A stretch of DNA of 64,000 nt from Thalassovita sp. (GCF_963691685.1 NZ_OY829290.1:3745501-3809500), one strand, 5' to 3'; shown: positions 31,169 through 39,390, counted from the first letter of the stretch. A program made the numbers and translations. The notes: generated by a model not told the origin, from the sequence alone.

Positions 31169-32110
31169 ATGACCAACCGCACTACCTGCATCTATCACGC
31201 AAACTGCGCTGACGGCTTCACCGCCGCCTATGTGGTTTGGTGCGCGCTTGGCGGCAAGGTGAAGTACATCCCTGCAGCCTATGGCGATCCCTTGCCCGAT
31301 GTGTCTGGGCAAGACGTGATCCTGGTGGATTTCAGCTACAAACGCCCGCAGATGCTGGAACTAGCCGCGGCCGCGCGTACTGTCCTGGTTCTAGATCACC
31401 ATGACACCGCTGAGCGCGAACTGACCGGGTTTCCGCCCCCATTCAATCCGATCGCAAGTGAAAGCCTCTGGATGGCCCACACTGACGCGGTAGCGGTCAA
31501 GGCATATGCCGGGGAGCCCGCCTGCCAATTTGATATGTCCCGCAGTGGCGCGCAGCTGGCTTGGGACTTCTTCAATCCCCAACTGCCGCGCCCGCAGTTG
31601 ATCGAATATGTGGCTGATCGCGACCTCTGGCGCTTCGACCTTCCAGACAGCCACGCGGTTTCAGCGTTCATTGGCTCGCATGACTTCGATTTTGGCGAGT
31701 GGCACAGCCTTTCCAATATGCTGGAAGACGCCCGCCTGCGCCACTATGCAGCGCGCAACGGCTATGCGATCGACAGAGCCAAATCCAAAATGATGCGTGA
31801 CCTGGTGGCGGCCTCTCGCCGTGACATGGTGATCGGCGGCCGTGTGGTGCCGGTCGCAAACCTGCCCTTTGTCATGGCGTCTGAGGGTGGGCACCTGATG
31901 GCGCGCGGTGAAGATTTTGCAGCGACCTACTTTGATCAGAAAGATGGCAGCCGGAAATTCTCCCTGCGTTCGCAAGGCGCCATCAACGTTGGTGAGATCG
32001 CAGAAGCCTACGGCGGCGGCGGCCATCCCCGCGCCGCTGGCTTCACCATGCCCAAAGGTTGGGAAGGTGATTGCCCGGTTGAAGAAGTTCTAGAGGCTGC
32101 GGGCTTTTGA
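31169..32110 (+). CDS. DHH-family phosphoesterase, nanoRNase-like
   Basis: 313 residues from ATG at 31169 (AAGGA upstream). The DHH domain motifs are complete: YHANCADGFTAAYV (motif I), VILVDFSYKR (II), VLDHHDTAE (III), and a later Asp in YVADRDLWRF. The DHHA1 end has AEAYGGGGHPRAAGF, the GGGH substrate loop. Related enzymes degrade short RNA or cyclic dinucleotides and 3'-phosphoadenosine phosphate. A phage copy could clear oligonucleotides or counter cyclic nucleotide signals, but that is inference. Confidence 0.85.
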   Translation: MTNRTTCIYHANCADGFTAAYVVWCALGGKVKYIPAAYGDPLPDVSGQDVILVDFSYKRPQMLELAAAARTVLVLDHHDTAERELTGFPPPFNPIASESLWMAHTDAVAVKAYAGEPACQFDMSRSGAQLAWDFFNPQLPRPQLIEYVADRDLWRFDLPDSHAVSAFIGSHDFDFGEWHSLSNMLEDARLRHYAARNGYAIDRAKSKMMRDLVAASRRDMVIGGRVVPVANLPFVMASEGGHLMARGEDFAATYFDQKDGSRKFSLRSQGAINVGEIAEAYGGGGHPRAAGFTMPKGWEGDCPVEEVLEAAGF

Positions 32111-32328
32111 AGGCCTGCATCAGCATCGGCAGCAGCATCGTGCAAGGCGACTTCGTGGCTTCTGCGCGCCGCGGCGAAGGCAACGAGGCTGTCTCATTCG
32201 CCATCATCTCAGAAAACGGGCGCGGCCACGTAGGGCGCCTCATCCCCTCAATTCGCAAGAACCAATCCAGCGCAGCTGCGGAAACGCCCAGCGCACAATC
32301 TGATATTTCAGGAGGAAACCATGTCTGA
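32107..32328 (+). CDS. Hypothetical small protein, TTG start
   Basis: 73 residues if started at TTG 32107, which overlaps the DHH stop as TTGA. Gly/Ser-rich and basic (KACISIGSSIVQGDFVASAR ... AIISENGRGHVGRL). It fills the gap between two clear genes and overlaps the next start, which supports it. No family is known and the start is not certain. Confidence 0.4.
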   Translation: MKACISIGSSIVQGDFVASARRGEGNEAVSFAIISENGRGHVGRLIPSIRKNQSSAAAETPSAQSDISGGNHV

Positions 32329-32680
32329 CTCTCACCCTGTCGACGTTCACGTCGGCAAGCGCCTGAAGAACCTTCGCCTGATGCGCCAGATGACGCAGGG
32401 CGACGTAGCCAAGAAATTGACCATTTCGTTTCAGCAGGTCCAAAAGTACGAGCTGGGGCGCAATCGGATCAGCGCAAGCAAGCTCTATGAGATTGCTGCC
32501 ATCCTGGATGTCCAGATTTCGTACTTCTTCGAAGGCTTGGACGAAACCGGTGGTGGCGGCCCTGTTCTGGATCCTGAGATTGCCAAGCTCGCTGGCCAAT
32601 TGGCGCAGCTGCCACCCGGTGCGGTCAAGCACAACATCACAGGCCTGATAACAGCAGTGATCAGCGAGCGCGCGGCATGA
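32321..32680 (+). CDS. Xre-family transcriptional regulator
   Basis: 119 residues with AGGAGG six bases upstream. The typical alphaproteobacterial HTH_3 layout is seen: VGKRLKNLRLMRQMTQGDVA, KKLTISFQQVQKYELGRNRI, SASKLYEIAAILDVQISYFF. It then has a short tail. Proteins of this type are common in Rhodobacterales chromosomes as well as phages. It may control the accessory operon. Its stop overlaps the next start (ATGA). Confidence 0.85.
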   Translation: MSDSHPVDVHVGKRLKNLRLMRQMTQGDVAKKLTISFQQVQKYELGRNRISASKLYEIAAILDVQISYFFEGLDETGGGGPVLDPEIAKLAGQLAQLPPGAVKHNITGLITAVISERAA

Positions 32681-32877
32681 GCGACATCATGATCAAGCAC
32701 AGCATGCAAAAGGTCGAAACGAAGTCTGATGCATTTCTATTCAACCTCGCCGAGACGGCCGGGAAAGGCGTTGCCTGGACCCTGACGGTGATCGCAATTC
32801 TTTTGGTCCTGGAGCTTAACGATGCGCGCAAGCGCGAGCGAGAGAGTCATTCCGCTCTGACCGCAGAAGAGAACTAA
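32677..32877 (+). CDS. Small single-pass membrane protein
   Basis: 66 residues, coupled to the regulator gene by ATGA. A soluble N-terminal half is followed by a membrane segment at about 33-47 (VAWTLTVIAILLVLELN) and a charged end (DARKRERESHSALTAEEN). The function is unknown. Confidence 0.55.
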   Translation: MSDIMIKHSMQKVETKSDAFLFNLAETAGKGVAWTLTVIAILLVLELNDARKRERESHSALTAEEN

Positions 32878-32950
32878 CCCAACCAAATCCGACAGACGCC
32901 TCTTTCTGGCCCAGCGCGCCTGGGCCAGCGACGGACGACAGGAGGTTTCC

Positions 32951-33532
32951 ATGAAAGATATTGAAGAAAAGAGCCCGTCTTTCTGGTTGGGCATCCCGCA
33001 GGATAAGCTGAACCAGAACAACCGCGATCATATCGATTTGCTGTGCGATGCGTTTGCTCAGAACGCTTATAACTTGAACGTTAATTGGCACAAAACCAAC
33101 TTCGGCGACCGGTTCAGCGCGTTCAACATCGCGCCCTATGGCGGCGAGATGGCCACGGCTGACGGCGACAGCCTCACCAGGCTGGTCTTGGGCGCCCATG
33201 ACCGCTGCATCCGCGTCAGCATCTCTGCCCACACCTTTAAGCAAATCACGATCATGATGCACTCTGGCCGCGGCCGAACAGGAGGCGTGGGATCTCGGCA
33301 TCGCACAATGGAGCAAGCGCTGCAGTATTGGCGCAAATACCACCCAGCGGAACCGGGCGGCATCACGGACCAAACGTTGCTGAAGCGCGCCGTTCGCAAT
33401 GCGCGAGATCGCAGTACCCGCGGCAAACACCCGCGCTGGGTCGCTGTCAAAGACCAATTCCAACTGGGAAGCACCTCTGCGTCAGATCTCTGCCGCCGGT
33501 TTGACCTGAACCCCGACGAAGAGGTGAAATAA
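32951..33532 (+). CDS. Hypothetical phage protein
   Basis: 193 residues with AGGAGG seven bases upstream. The sequence has a beta-rich N-terminal part (NVNWHKTNFGDRFSAFNIAP), a Gly/Arg loop (MMHSGRGRTGGVGSRHRT) and a C-terminal helical region ending in TSASDLCRRFDLNPDEEVK, which resembles a short HTH. The family is not recognised. It overlaps the Lar-like gene start (TAATG). Confidence 0.55.
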   Translation: MKDIEEKSPSFWLGIPQDKLNQNNRDHIDLLCDAFAQNAYNLNVNWHKTNFGDRFSAFNIAPYGGEMATADGDSLTRLVLGAHDRCIRVSISAHTFKQITIMMHSGRGRTGGVGSRHRTMEQALQYWRKYHPAEPGGITDQTLLKRAVRNARDRSTRGKHPRWVAVKDQFQLGSTSASDLCRRFDLNPDEEVK

Positions 33533-33789
33533 TGGCCGGGTATATTGTCGAAATCGACAATTTTGAGTTCGAGATCGCGCCCTGTCCGTTTTGCGGCAGC
33601 AAACCCCAAGTAATCGAGAACGCACACGACGCATTTGGTTTCAGATGTACATGCGGGGGAAAGCGGTTCGTTCAAACCTACTTCGATTCAAAAATCGCTG
33701 ATCGAGCGGGCCGCATACAAAGCGCGGTAGCGGCCTGGAACTGTCGGCCACCCGTCTTGATGGGGCAAAACTCTGGTGCCGCCGCGTGA
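33532..33789 (+). CDS. Lar-like restriction alleviation protein (zinc ribbon)
   Basis: 85 residues. It has the Lar pattern: CPFCGSKPQVI near residues 18-28, a second pair (RCTCGG), then AVAAWNCRP, the usual conserved WN end. Lar of the Rac prophage protects DNA by modulating type I restriction-modification; many family members are only known from sequence. It stands next to a cytosine methyltransferase gene, so both may serve anti-restriction. Confidence 0.72.
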   Translation: MAGYIVEIDNFEFEIAPCPFCGSKPQVIENAHDAFGFRCTCGGKRFVQTYFDSKIADRAGRIQSAVAAWNCRPPVLMGQNSGAAA

Positions 33790-35090
33790 CCCAACCAATC
33801 GCCTATTACAACGAATTTGACCCCGAAGCAGCTGAATGGCTGCGGGAATTAATCAAGGCCGGGCACATGGCCCCAATCTTGGATGTCGAAGCAACTGACC
33901 TTGTGGGGCTTACTCAATGTCACTTCTTCGCAGGAATCGGGGGGTGGTCATGCGCCCTGCGACTCGCGGGTTGGCCAGATAGCCGGCCCGTCTGGACCGG
34001 ATCCCCACCCTGCCAACCCTTCTCAGTTGCCGGCGAAGGTAAAGGGCGAGACGACCAGCGACACCTTGCCCCCAAATTTGTCAGCCTGGTGCGGGCCGGC
34101 CGCCCCGGAGTGTTGCTTGGCGAACAGGTCGCCAGCTCGGCGGTCTTCGGAAAGGCTGCAGGGGCGTCTAGAAAAGCTGCTGGCCGCTCGCCTGATTGGG
34201 CGTGGATCGACGATCTATCGGATCGGCTGGAAGCTGCACACTAAGCCGTTGGGGCGACCGATATTCCGTCTGCGGGCGTCGGCGCCCCGCACATCCGCCA
34301 GCGCACCTTTTTCGGGGCCGTCGATCTACGACGTCCCGCCGGCCAATGCTTTGGCAATAGCGCTTTGGATCATCGCGCAAAGGACCCCGATCAATTTGGC
34401 GGCCTGGCCAACGCCGAATGCCTCAAATGGTTCGGGCGGGGGCAGGCGAAGAGATTTACGAATCCAGATCGAAGCAACGAATTATTCGATGCGGTGTTGC
34501 AGGCGGGCTGGGCAACAGCGTCAGCGCGGGACTGGAAAGACACAGCGGGGATGGCTGCGACCGGCATCAATCCAGACGGCAGCAACCGCAACCGGATGGA
34601 CCAATTGGGTCGGCAGGTTCATCTGACCGGCTGGCCGACGACCGACGCGCAAGCGATGAATGTTTTCAGCGACCCTGCAATTCATCAGGCACGACTGGCG
34701 AGATTGAAAGAAAAACACAACAACGGGAACGGGGCGGGCCTTCCGATAGGTCAAGCCGTGCATCTGGCATCTTGGCCGACGCCAATGGCAGGCAACCCGG
34801 GCAAACCAGGGGTCTACAATCCGGCGGGAAACACGGACTACAGTCGCAAGGTGGTAGATCTGCTGAAGCAGAGCATGACACCCGCCCGACTGACGGGTTC
34901 TGGGGCGCTGCTGACTGGCTGTTCAGCCGGGATGGTAAGTGGCGGCCAGTTGAACCCGGAACATTCCCGCTGGCTCATGGGATATCCGGTAGAGTGGGGC
35001 TATTGCGGGGCTACGGCAATGCAATCAATCCGCACCAAGCGGCGCCGTTCATCCAAGCGTTTGAAGAAGCAATCCGAGACGATTGCATAG
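33786..35090 (+). pseudogene. C5 cytosine DNA methyltransferase, broken by one in-frame TAA
   Basis: The frame starts at ATG 33786 and encodes motif I (FFAGIGGWSCALR) and the catalytic loop (TGSPPCQPFS, Cys76). It reaches TAA at 34242..34244 and then continues in the same frame with motif VIII (GVGAPHIRQRTFFGA) to 35090. Homologues have Tyr where the TAA stands, so it is a nonsense mutation of TAC or TAT. The second part could not be active alone. Near the 3' end the frame at 34418..35134 holds motif X (GYGNAINPHQAAPFI), so the two frames encode different family-like C-termini. Confidence 0.85.
34242..34244 (+). other. In-frame TAA inside the methyltransferase gene
   Basis: The codon lies between EAAH and AVGATDIPSAGVGAPH of the same frame, where the family has Tyr. 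One base (TAC or TAT to TAA) explains it. No other stop interrupts the frame between 33786 and 35090. Confidence 0.85.
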
Positions 35091-35094
35091 AGGG

Positions 35095-35301
35095 TCACTT
35101 GGGCCAGTCTGAGGGGCGATATCCTTGCAGATAGGCTCTGATCAAACGGATCATGCGCACCGCAGGTTTGCGGTGCGTATTGGCGCCTTCAGGCATTTCC
35201 ATTCTGCGAACGGTCTGACCATCGGTGTCCAGCATCTTCCCCAACTGCGCCTGCGTCAGGCCGAGCGTTACGCGAGCTACCTTGATCTGGTCCGGCGTCA
35301 T
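35095..35301 (-). CDS. Small Xre-like regulator
   Basis: 68 residues from ATG at 35301, overlapping the upstream stop (TGATG). It has a compact HTH (MTPDQIKVARVTLGLTQAQL, GKMLDTDGQTVRRMEMPEGA) and a basic end. It ends five bases after the methyltransferase stop on the other strand. The pair 35095-35546 probably regulates itself through the GGGGCA palindromes upstream. Confidence 0.72.
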   Translation of the reverse strand: MTPDQIKVARVTLGLTQAQLGKMLDTDGQTVRRMEMPEGANTHRKPAVRMIRLIRAYLQGYRPSDWPK

Positions 35302-35546
35302 CACCAGAGTCCCGCCGCTTTCAGTGCCGCTTCGCGTGCCTTGAGTTGCACAAGGCCAGCCTCCGAACGCCCAGCGGCTTTCCAAGCGGCCAAATCGTCC
35401 ATGAACTGAGCCTGTTCAGGTGTGCGCATTATGCTGCCACTCTTGGTTTGGCACCCCTCAGCAATGCGCTTATCGGCTACTGCCTGCATACGAGCGCCGA
35501 TACCGGCGGGCAGTTTGGGGGCATTTGCAAAATCAAGACGGGGCAT
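35301..35546 (-). CDS. Hypothetical protein, first gene of a two-gene operon
   Basis: 81 residues, GGAGAAAC upstream of the ATG at 35546. Ala-rich helical protein (ADKRIAEGCQTKSGSIM, DDLAAWKAAGRSEAGLVQL). The family is not recognised. An unknown gene coupled to an Xre-like regulator in reverse orientation to the surrounding operon recalls a small toxin-antitoxin-like module, but nothing in the sequence proves toxicity. Confidence 0.55.
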   Translation of the reverse strand: MPRLDFANAPKLPAGIGARMQAVADKRIAEGCQTKSGSIMRTPEQAQFMDDLAAWKAAGRSEAGLVQLKAREAALKAAGLW

Positions 35547-35565
35547 TGTGTTTCTCCAATCTGGC

Positions 35566-35580
35566 GGGGCGCAGTGCCCC
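35566..35580. promoter_or_regulatory. GGGGC-N5-GCCCC palindrome
   Basis: GGGGC-GCAGT-GCCCC, 19 bases upstream of the start at 35546 and next to further GGGGCA copies at 35539 and 35517. Confidence 0.45.
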
Positions 35581-35597
35581 TCTGACAGGAATCAAAG

Positions 35598-35615
35598 TAG
35601 GGGCATTTGCCCCTA
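35598..35615. promoter_or_regulatory. 18-bp palindrome TAGGGGCA-TT-TGCCCCTA
   Basis: Perfect 8-bp arms, 52 bases upstream of the two-gene operon. It shares the GGGGCA core with the site at 35566. It could be the operator of the regulator at 35095. Confidence 0.55.
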
Positions 35616-35776
35616 TTTTCAACTTGACCTCGACCCCAGACGGATGCCTCGCAAGAATTGGGCCCCATTCCGAAGATACCACTTACACACTTGCTAAAAT
35701 TCGCGGTAAGATCGCTTATAAGCGACAAACGAACAACCCAGAATACATCCACTCTCTGTTGCAGGCGAAAACTATA

Positions 35777-37108
35777 ATGAGACGAGAACACGCACTTGAG
35801 CTTCTTAAAAAGGGCCCGGAGGAATGGAACAAGTGGGCCGAGGCTGCAAAGAAAGACTTGGACGTTGCTGTAGTTTCTAACAATACCGATTGGAAGAGAC
35901 GAGCCGAAAAGGAATGCAGGATAGATTTCAGTAGCCACATTTTTAGTGAAGACGCAGACTTTTCAAATCTTAAGTTTCCAGGAGTCACTGATTTCCGCGG
36001 CGCGACATTCAAGGGACCAGCAGTTTTCACCATGGCGAAATTCTGTGATGATGTCCTTTTTGACAATGCTACTTTCGAACATTTCGCCAATTTTCCTCAT
36101 ACCAGCTTTCTCAAGTCTCTGATTTGCCATTCTGTCACCTTCCAAGGACCTGTGCGTTTTCTAGATGCAAGAATTGACAAGGCGGAGATCTGCAACTCCG
36201 AGTTTGTTTCAGATGTTGCTGTTGTTCGAACTCGAATTGGTTTTGGTTCTCGACTACACGTCTGCAACTTCAACAAGACTGCAACCTTTGATCACAGCCT
36301 GTTCGCGCGCGGAGTTGAACTTTGCCACTTAACCTTTGAAAAAAAAGTCAGTTTTAAACACGCTTTGCTAGGCGATGTCTATTTCCAAGAATTAGTTGCT
36401 ATGGATAGCTCTGATTTTGGCGGGGCTGAACTCAGTGGGGTCCGATTTACTAACGCAGATCTCAGAGGTGCCGATTTCCGCGGATGCCACTTTGATGAAA
36501 CGACCAATTTCGCCAGCGCGAAGTTGACAGGCGCCATCATGGAAAACTTCGGCTTAGCCTGCATGACTGACAACGGGGGCATTACCAAGGGCATGAGGAT
36601 GCAAATGGACATCAAGGATGATGTGGCAGAGCTGCGCCAATCTTTCGGCGGGTTCAAGACACTCCTGCACCTGATATTCTTGACTGTTTTTGCATTCCCA
36701 TATCTTTGGTTTGTGGTCTCAAGATATGCGGAAGCTTCTTTCGCCGAAGGGCAGCACGTCAAATCCATTGCCTTGTGGGATGCGTTCTGCCGCTACGTCG
36801 TCAATGGCGGCCTAAGCTGGCAGGCCGGATACCAGCTTCATTGGACTTTTCTCACTTTTATTGCCGCTCTGCTGTTCAACGCGTTGCGCGTTGTCCTACT
36901 CCGCAAGACTATGCTGCTTGAGCTAAGTCAGACTGCCCGCAGGCTTCCAGAAATATTTTCTCTATCCGAGGAGGTCGAGTTTTTGGGGAAACCTCTGGGC
37001 TTCACCTGGGGCCAACTTGTTAAAACCAATGACTTCCTTTTTTGGGTTCAGGGCGCGGCGGTACTCTTTAGCACCTTCCATTTCTTGACTATGAGAGTGC
37101 CAGTGTGA
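35777..37108 (+). CDS. Pentapeptide-repeat membrane protein
   Basis: 443 codons from ATG at 35777; the longer frame starts inside another gene and has no ribosome site. After a charged N-terminal helical part, residues about 55-265 are degenerate pentapeptide repeats (A-D/N-F-S-x type: DADFSNLKFPGVTDFRGATF, LRGADFRGCHFDETTNFASA). The C-terminal part has about three membrane segments (FLTVFAFPYLWFVV, WTFLTFIAALLFNALRVVLL, FLFWVQGAAVLFSTFHFL). Base composition is lower in G+C than the neighbours, so it is probably imported cargo. Confidence 0.75.
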   Translation: MRREHALELLKKGPEEWNKWAEAAKKDLDVAVVSNNTDWKRRAEKECRIDFSSHIFSEDADFSNLKFPGVTDFRGATFKGPAVFTMAKFCDDVLFDNATFEHFANFPHTSFLKSLICHSVTFQGPVRFLDARIDKAEICNSEFVSDVAVVRTRIGFGSRLHVCNFNKTATFDHSLFARGVELCHLTFEKKVSFKHALLGDVYFQELVAMDSSDFGGAELSGVRFTNADLRGADFRGCHFDETTNFASAKLTGAIMENFGLACMTDNGGITKGMRMQMDIKDDVAELRQSFGGFKTLLHLIFLTVFAFPYLWFVVSRYAEASFAEGQHVKSIALWDAFCRYVVNGGLSWQAGYQLHWTFLTFIAALLFNALRVVLLRKTMLLELSQTARRLPEIFSLSEEVEFLGKPLGFTWGQLVKTNDFLFWVQGAAVLFSTFHFLTMRVPV

Positions 37109-37116
37109 CTGAACTG

Positions 37117-37914
37117 TCATCCCGGATAAGTCGCAAGATCATAGAGTTTGTCTGTGTACACTAGAGGGCGAGCTTTGTGCTGTGACGAAAGATATTCCAA
37201 GTCCGTAACCGTCTTATCATCCACTTCCAGCTCGATGTCGAAATCTGTTTTGAGCTTCTTGCGAACGTCTGAAATCCAATCAAGCGCGGCGGCAGCTACA
37301 TCACTGGAATTCCTCCATTCCGAGAGATTCGCCCGAGCAGGAATTTCTCGCCATTTCTGAACGGCTTCTCCATATCCATTAGCATCGGAGATTGGCTGCG
37401 GAAACCTTTCGGAAATCTTTTTCTGGGCAAGAGCAACAGACTTCGTCACAGTGGCGTTTTGCGCCGCGTTAAGCACGTTATTAACAGCATCGTAGAGCAG
37501 CCAATCATCCATAGACTTTTTGAGATCAGAAAAATCTAAGTCCTGTTGCAGTGCGGAATGTTGAGAGGTTAGCTGCGTAAACAGTTCGTTGATCCCTTTC
37601 CAATCTGGGGCATCTGCCCAGCGCCCTTTTTGAACCCGGGCCTCTACGAGTTCCCGGGTGTAAACCTCAACCAATGTCTTCAGTCGATCTAGTAGGTTAT
37701 TGGCGTCTTGCTGGGTTTTCTCCCAGTTTTCGACATTGAAGCCTAATCCTTGAAACGATTTAAACTCGGTCAACTTCGGAAAGAAGAACGAGAACGCAGC
37801 CAGACCAAAGAAAGCTGATGCCTCTATCTCATCTTGCAGACAAACCGCTCTGAGCGAAGCGCAGAGGAAGATAGCTCCGGCGATCCAAAAAATTGCATGT
37901 TCTAGCTTTTTCAT
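37117..37914 (-). CDS. Membrane protein with cytoplasmic coiled coil
   Basis: 265 residues, convergent with the pentapeptide gene, eight bases apart. Two N-terminal membrane segments (IFWIAGAIFLCASLRAVCL, ASAFFGLAAFSFFFPKL) are followed by a long helical region rich in Gln/Asp/Lys (EKTQQDANNLLDRLKTLVEV, ATVTKSVALAQKKISERF). The family is not recognised. As the convergent neighbour of a membrane pentapeptide protein at the phage attachment end it is a candidate defence or exclusion cargo. Confidence 0.6.
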   Translation of the reverse strand: MKKLEHAIFWIAGAIFLCASLRAVCLQDEIEASAFFGLAAFSFFFPKLTEFKSFQGLGFNVENWEKTQQDANNLLDRLKTLVEVYTRELVEARVQKGRWADAPDWKGINELFTQLTSQHSALQQDLDFSDLKKSMDDWLLYDAVNNVLNAAQNATVTKSVALAQKKISERFPQPISDANGYGEAVQKWREIPARANLSEWRNSSDVAAAALDWISDVRKKLKTDFDIELEVDDKTVTDLEYLSSQHKARPLVYTDKLYDLATYPG

Positions 37915-37952
37915 TGTGTTCTCTACCCTGGTGCAAATTCATAAAGTTGTCG

Positions 37953-39221
37953 TCAAAGCGCAATCTTACTCACAGCCTCGTGGCGTAACTGAAGCCCGCC
38001 GCCTTCGCCGTATTCTTCACGGTTCAGCGCGTGCCCCATGAGGTCACGTCGCACTCGCTCATCAACACCAGCTACCAGCAGGCGGTCCTCAAATGAATGC
38101 CGCAGGCCGTAGCAAGTGTGGTCCGAAGAAGGAGTGAGGCCATTGCCGCGAAGGAAGTTGTTGATGGTCAGCGTGACGCTCGCCTTGTTTCGATACCTAG
38201 GGGCACCGCCAGGCATTGCCCTGAACGCCTCCAAACTCACCCCGACCAAAGGGATCTTCCGTCGCGATCGGCGCGTCTTAAGGGCGCGACCGACCGGCTG
38301 AATATCGATGTGCGGAACCTCGGCATCCAGCACGATATGTTCCGGCAGCAGGCCGGCGCCTTCGCTTGGCCGATAGCCGGTGTTGATCATGCCCAATAGG
38401 ATCAGGCGCGCATCATCATTCATGCCGCGCAGCGCACCTGGCGCCAAGATTTTGTCGCGGATGAAGTCTGTGGGGAAAGGAGGGCGCGGCCGTGACTGGC
38501 CGTCTGCGAAGCGGTAGCCATCAACGGGCGGGGCAAATCCCAAACGCTTCATTCGGGCAACGGTCTTCATAACCTTGCCGAAGTGGGTAAAATCTTTGTT
38601 CGCGCTGTTTGGCGTCAATCCTTCCAGTTCAATGCGGTCCCACCACCATTCCCGGAAATCCAGCATGTGATCTGCGGAGAGCTGGTCTAGGGGAATGTCC
38701 CCCACTACCTTCAGGAAGTTGCCGACCGCTTTCTTGCGTGGATTGGCCCAGCGCCGCTCTTGGTCAGCGCTCTTTCCGCGCAGCGCATCAGCTGACAGCG
38801 CCCAATATTCCTTCAGCGCCGCGGAAACGGTCAAAGCTGGCTTCTCCGCACCTCCTAGGAAAGCCTCGCCTCTAATCCGGCTCGGCTGCCCATTGGTCAT
38901 GGTGGCGGCCTCTACGCGCTCCAACAGCTGATCAGTGGGTAGCTCCGCGACTTGGGCCACGGGTTGCCACTGAAACCCGCGATGTTCAGCCAGCCTCTGA
39001 GCCGCATCAAACCTCTCTTGCGCAAGGGCGGTGCTTCCAGCCAGTTCGGCTTCCCATGCCCCGGTCAATTCGCTCCAAACTGAGGTGGCTTTCGCCTCGG
39101 CCGCGGAGGCGGAGTCCGTGTGCAAACTGGTGTAGACATACTCCCTTGGCTCCAGGTGCTTGAACCGAGCCGGGACGCGCCTTTTCAAGTAATAGTATTT
39201 GCCACGCTTCATAATCGTCAT
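37953..39221 (-). CDS. int: Tyrosine recombinase, phage integrase
   Basis: 422 residues. The N-terminal segment (MKRGKYYYLKRRVPARFKHL) is of the DUF6538 type common in alphaproteobacterial integrases; a SAM-like core-binding domain follows (LDFREWWWDRIELEGLTPNS). The catalytic domain has Arg in NTGYRPSEGAGL, R-H in YGLRHSFEDR, His in LMGHALN and the nucleophile Tyr in REEYGEG. All the main residues are present, so the protein looks functional. It stands about 170 bases from the tRNA-Arg 3' end, the likely integration site. No excisionase was identified. Confidence 0.94.
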   Translation of the reverse strand: MTIMKRGKYYYLKRRVPARFKHLEPREYVYTSLHTDSASAAEAKATSVWSELTGAWEAELAGSTALAQERFDAAQRLAEHRGFQWQPVAQVAELPTDQLLERVEAATMTNGQPSRIRGEAFLGGAEKPALTVSAALKEYWALSADALRGKSADQERRWANPRKKAVGNFLKVVGDIPLDQLSADHMLDFREWWWDRIELEGLTPNSANKDFTHFGKVMKTVARMKRLGFAPPVDGYRFADGQSRPRPPFPTDFIRDKILAPGALRGMNDDARLILLGMINTGYRPSEGAGLLPEHIVLDAEVPHIDIQPVGRALKTRRSRRKIPLVGVSLEAFRAMPGGAPRYRNKASVTLTINNFLRGNGLTPSSDHTCYGLRHSFEDRLLVAGVDERVRRDLMGHALNREEYGEGGGLQLRHEAVSKIAL

Positions 39222-39266
39222 GCGGGCATTCTAGCGAGTTTTCGCAGCGCATTTATACCCCCTAAT

Positions 39267-39302
39267 GAGTTGCAATTTGAGTTGCAATTTGAGTTGCAAT
39301 TT
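39267..39302. repeat. Three tandem copies of GAGTTGCAATTT, candidate integrase arm sites
   Basis: Perfect 12-bp copies at 39267, 39279 and 39291, between the integrase start and tRNA-Arg. Direct repeats at this place are typical arm-type or excisionase binding sites next to the crossover core. Confidence 0.6.
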
Positions 39303-39361
39303 GGGGATTCACGCAATTCTAGGGGAAGGACAAACCGGCGTAAGGGCCTGATTTAAAAAGC

Positions 39362-39388
39362 AAAAACCCGCCATATAGGCGGGCTTTT
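39362..39388 (-). terminator. Rho-independent terminator of tRNA-Arg
   Basis: On the minus strand the stem CCCGCC / GGCGGG (loop TATAT) is followed by TTTTTG. It begins a few bases after the tRNA CCA end. The prophage junction may lie at or near it. Confidence 0.75.
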
Positions 39389-39390
39389 GG

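Larger units (their letters stand above)
1..39390. mobile_element. Lambda-like (siphovirus) prophage, one end outside the window
   Basis: The element holds a terminase, portal, capsid and full long-tail module, a replication module, a repressor/Cro switch and a tyrosine integrase next to a tRNA gene. The right boundary is placed at the 3' end of tRNA-Arg (39391), as is usual for tRNA-integrating phages. The left boundary is not in the window because the J-like gene runs off at position 1. The structural gene order equals that of lambda. No lysis cassette is visible. Most structural genes look intact; the only clearly broken gene is the cytosine methyltransferase at 33786. Confidence 0.95.
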
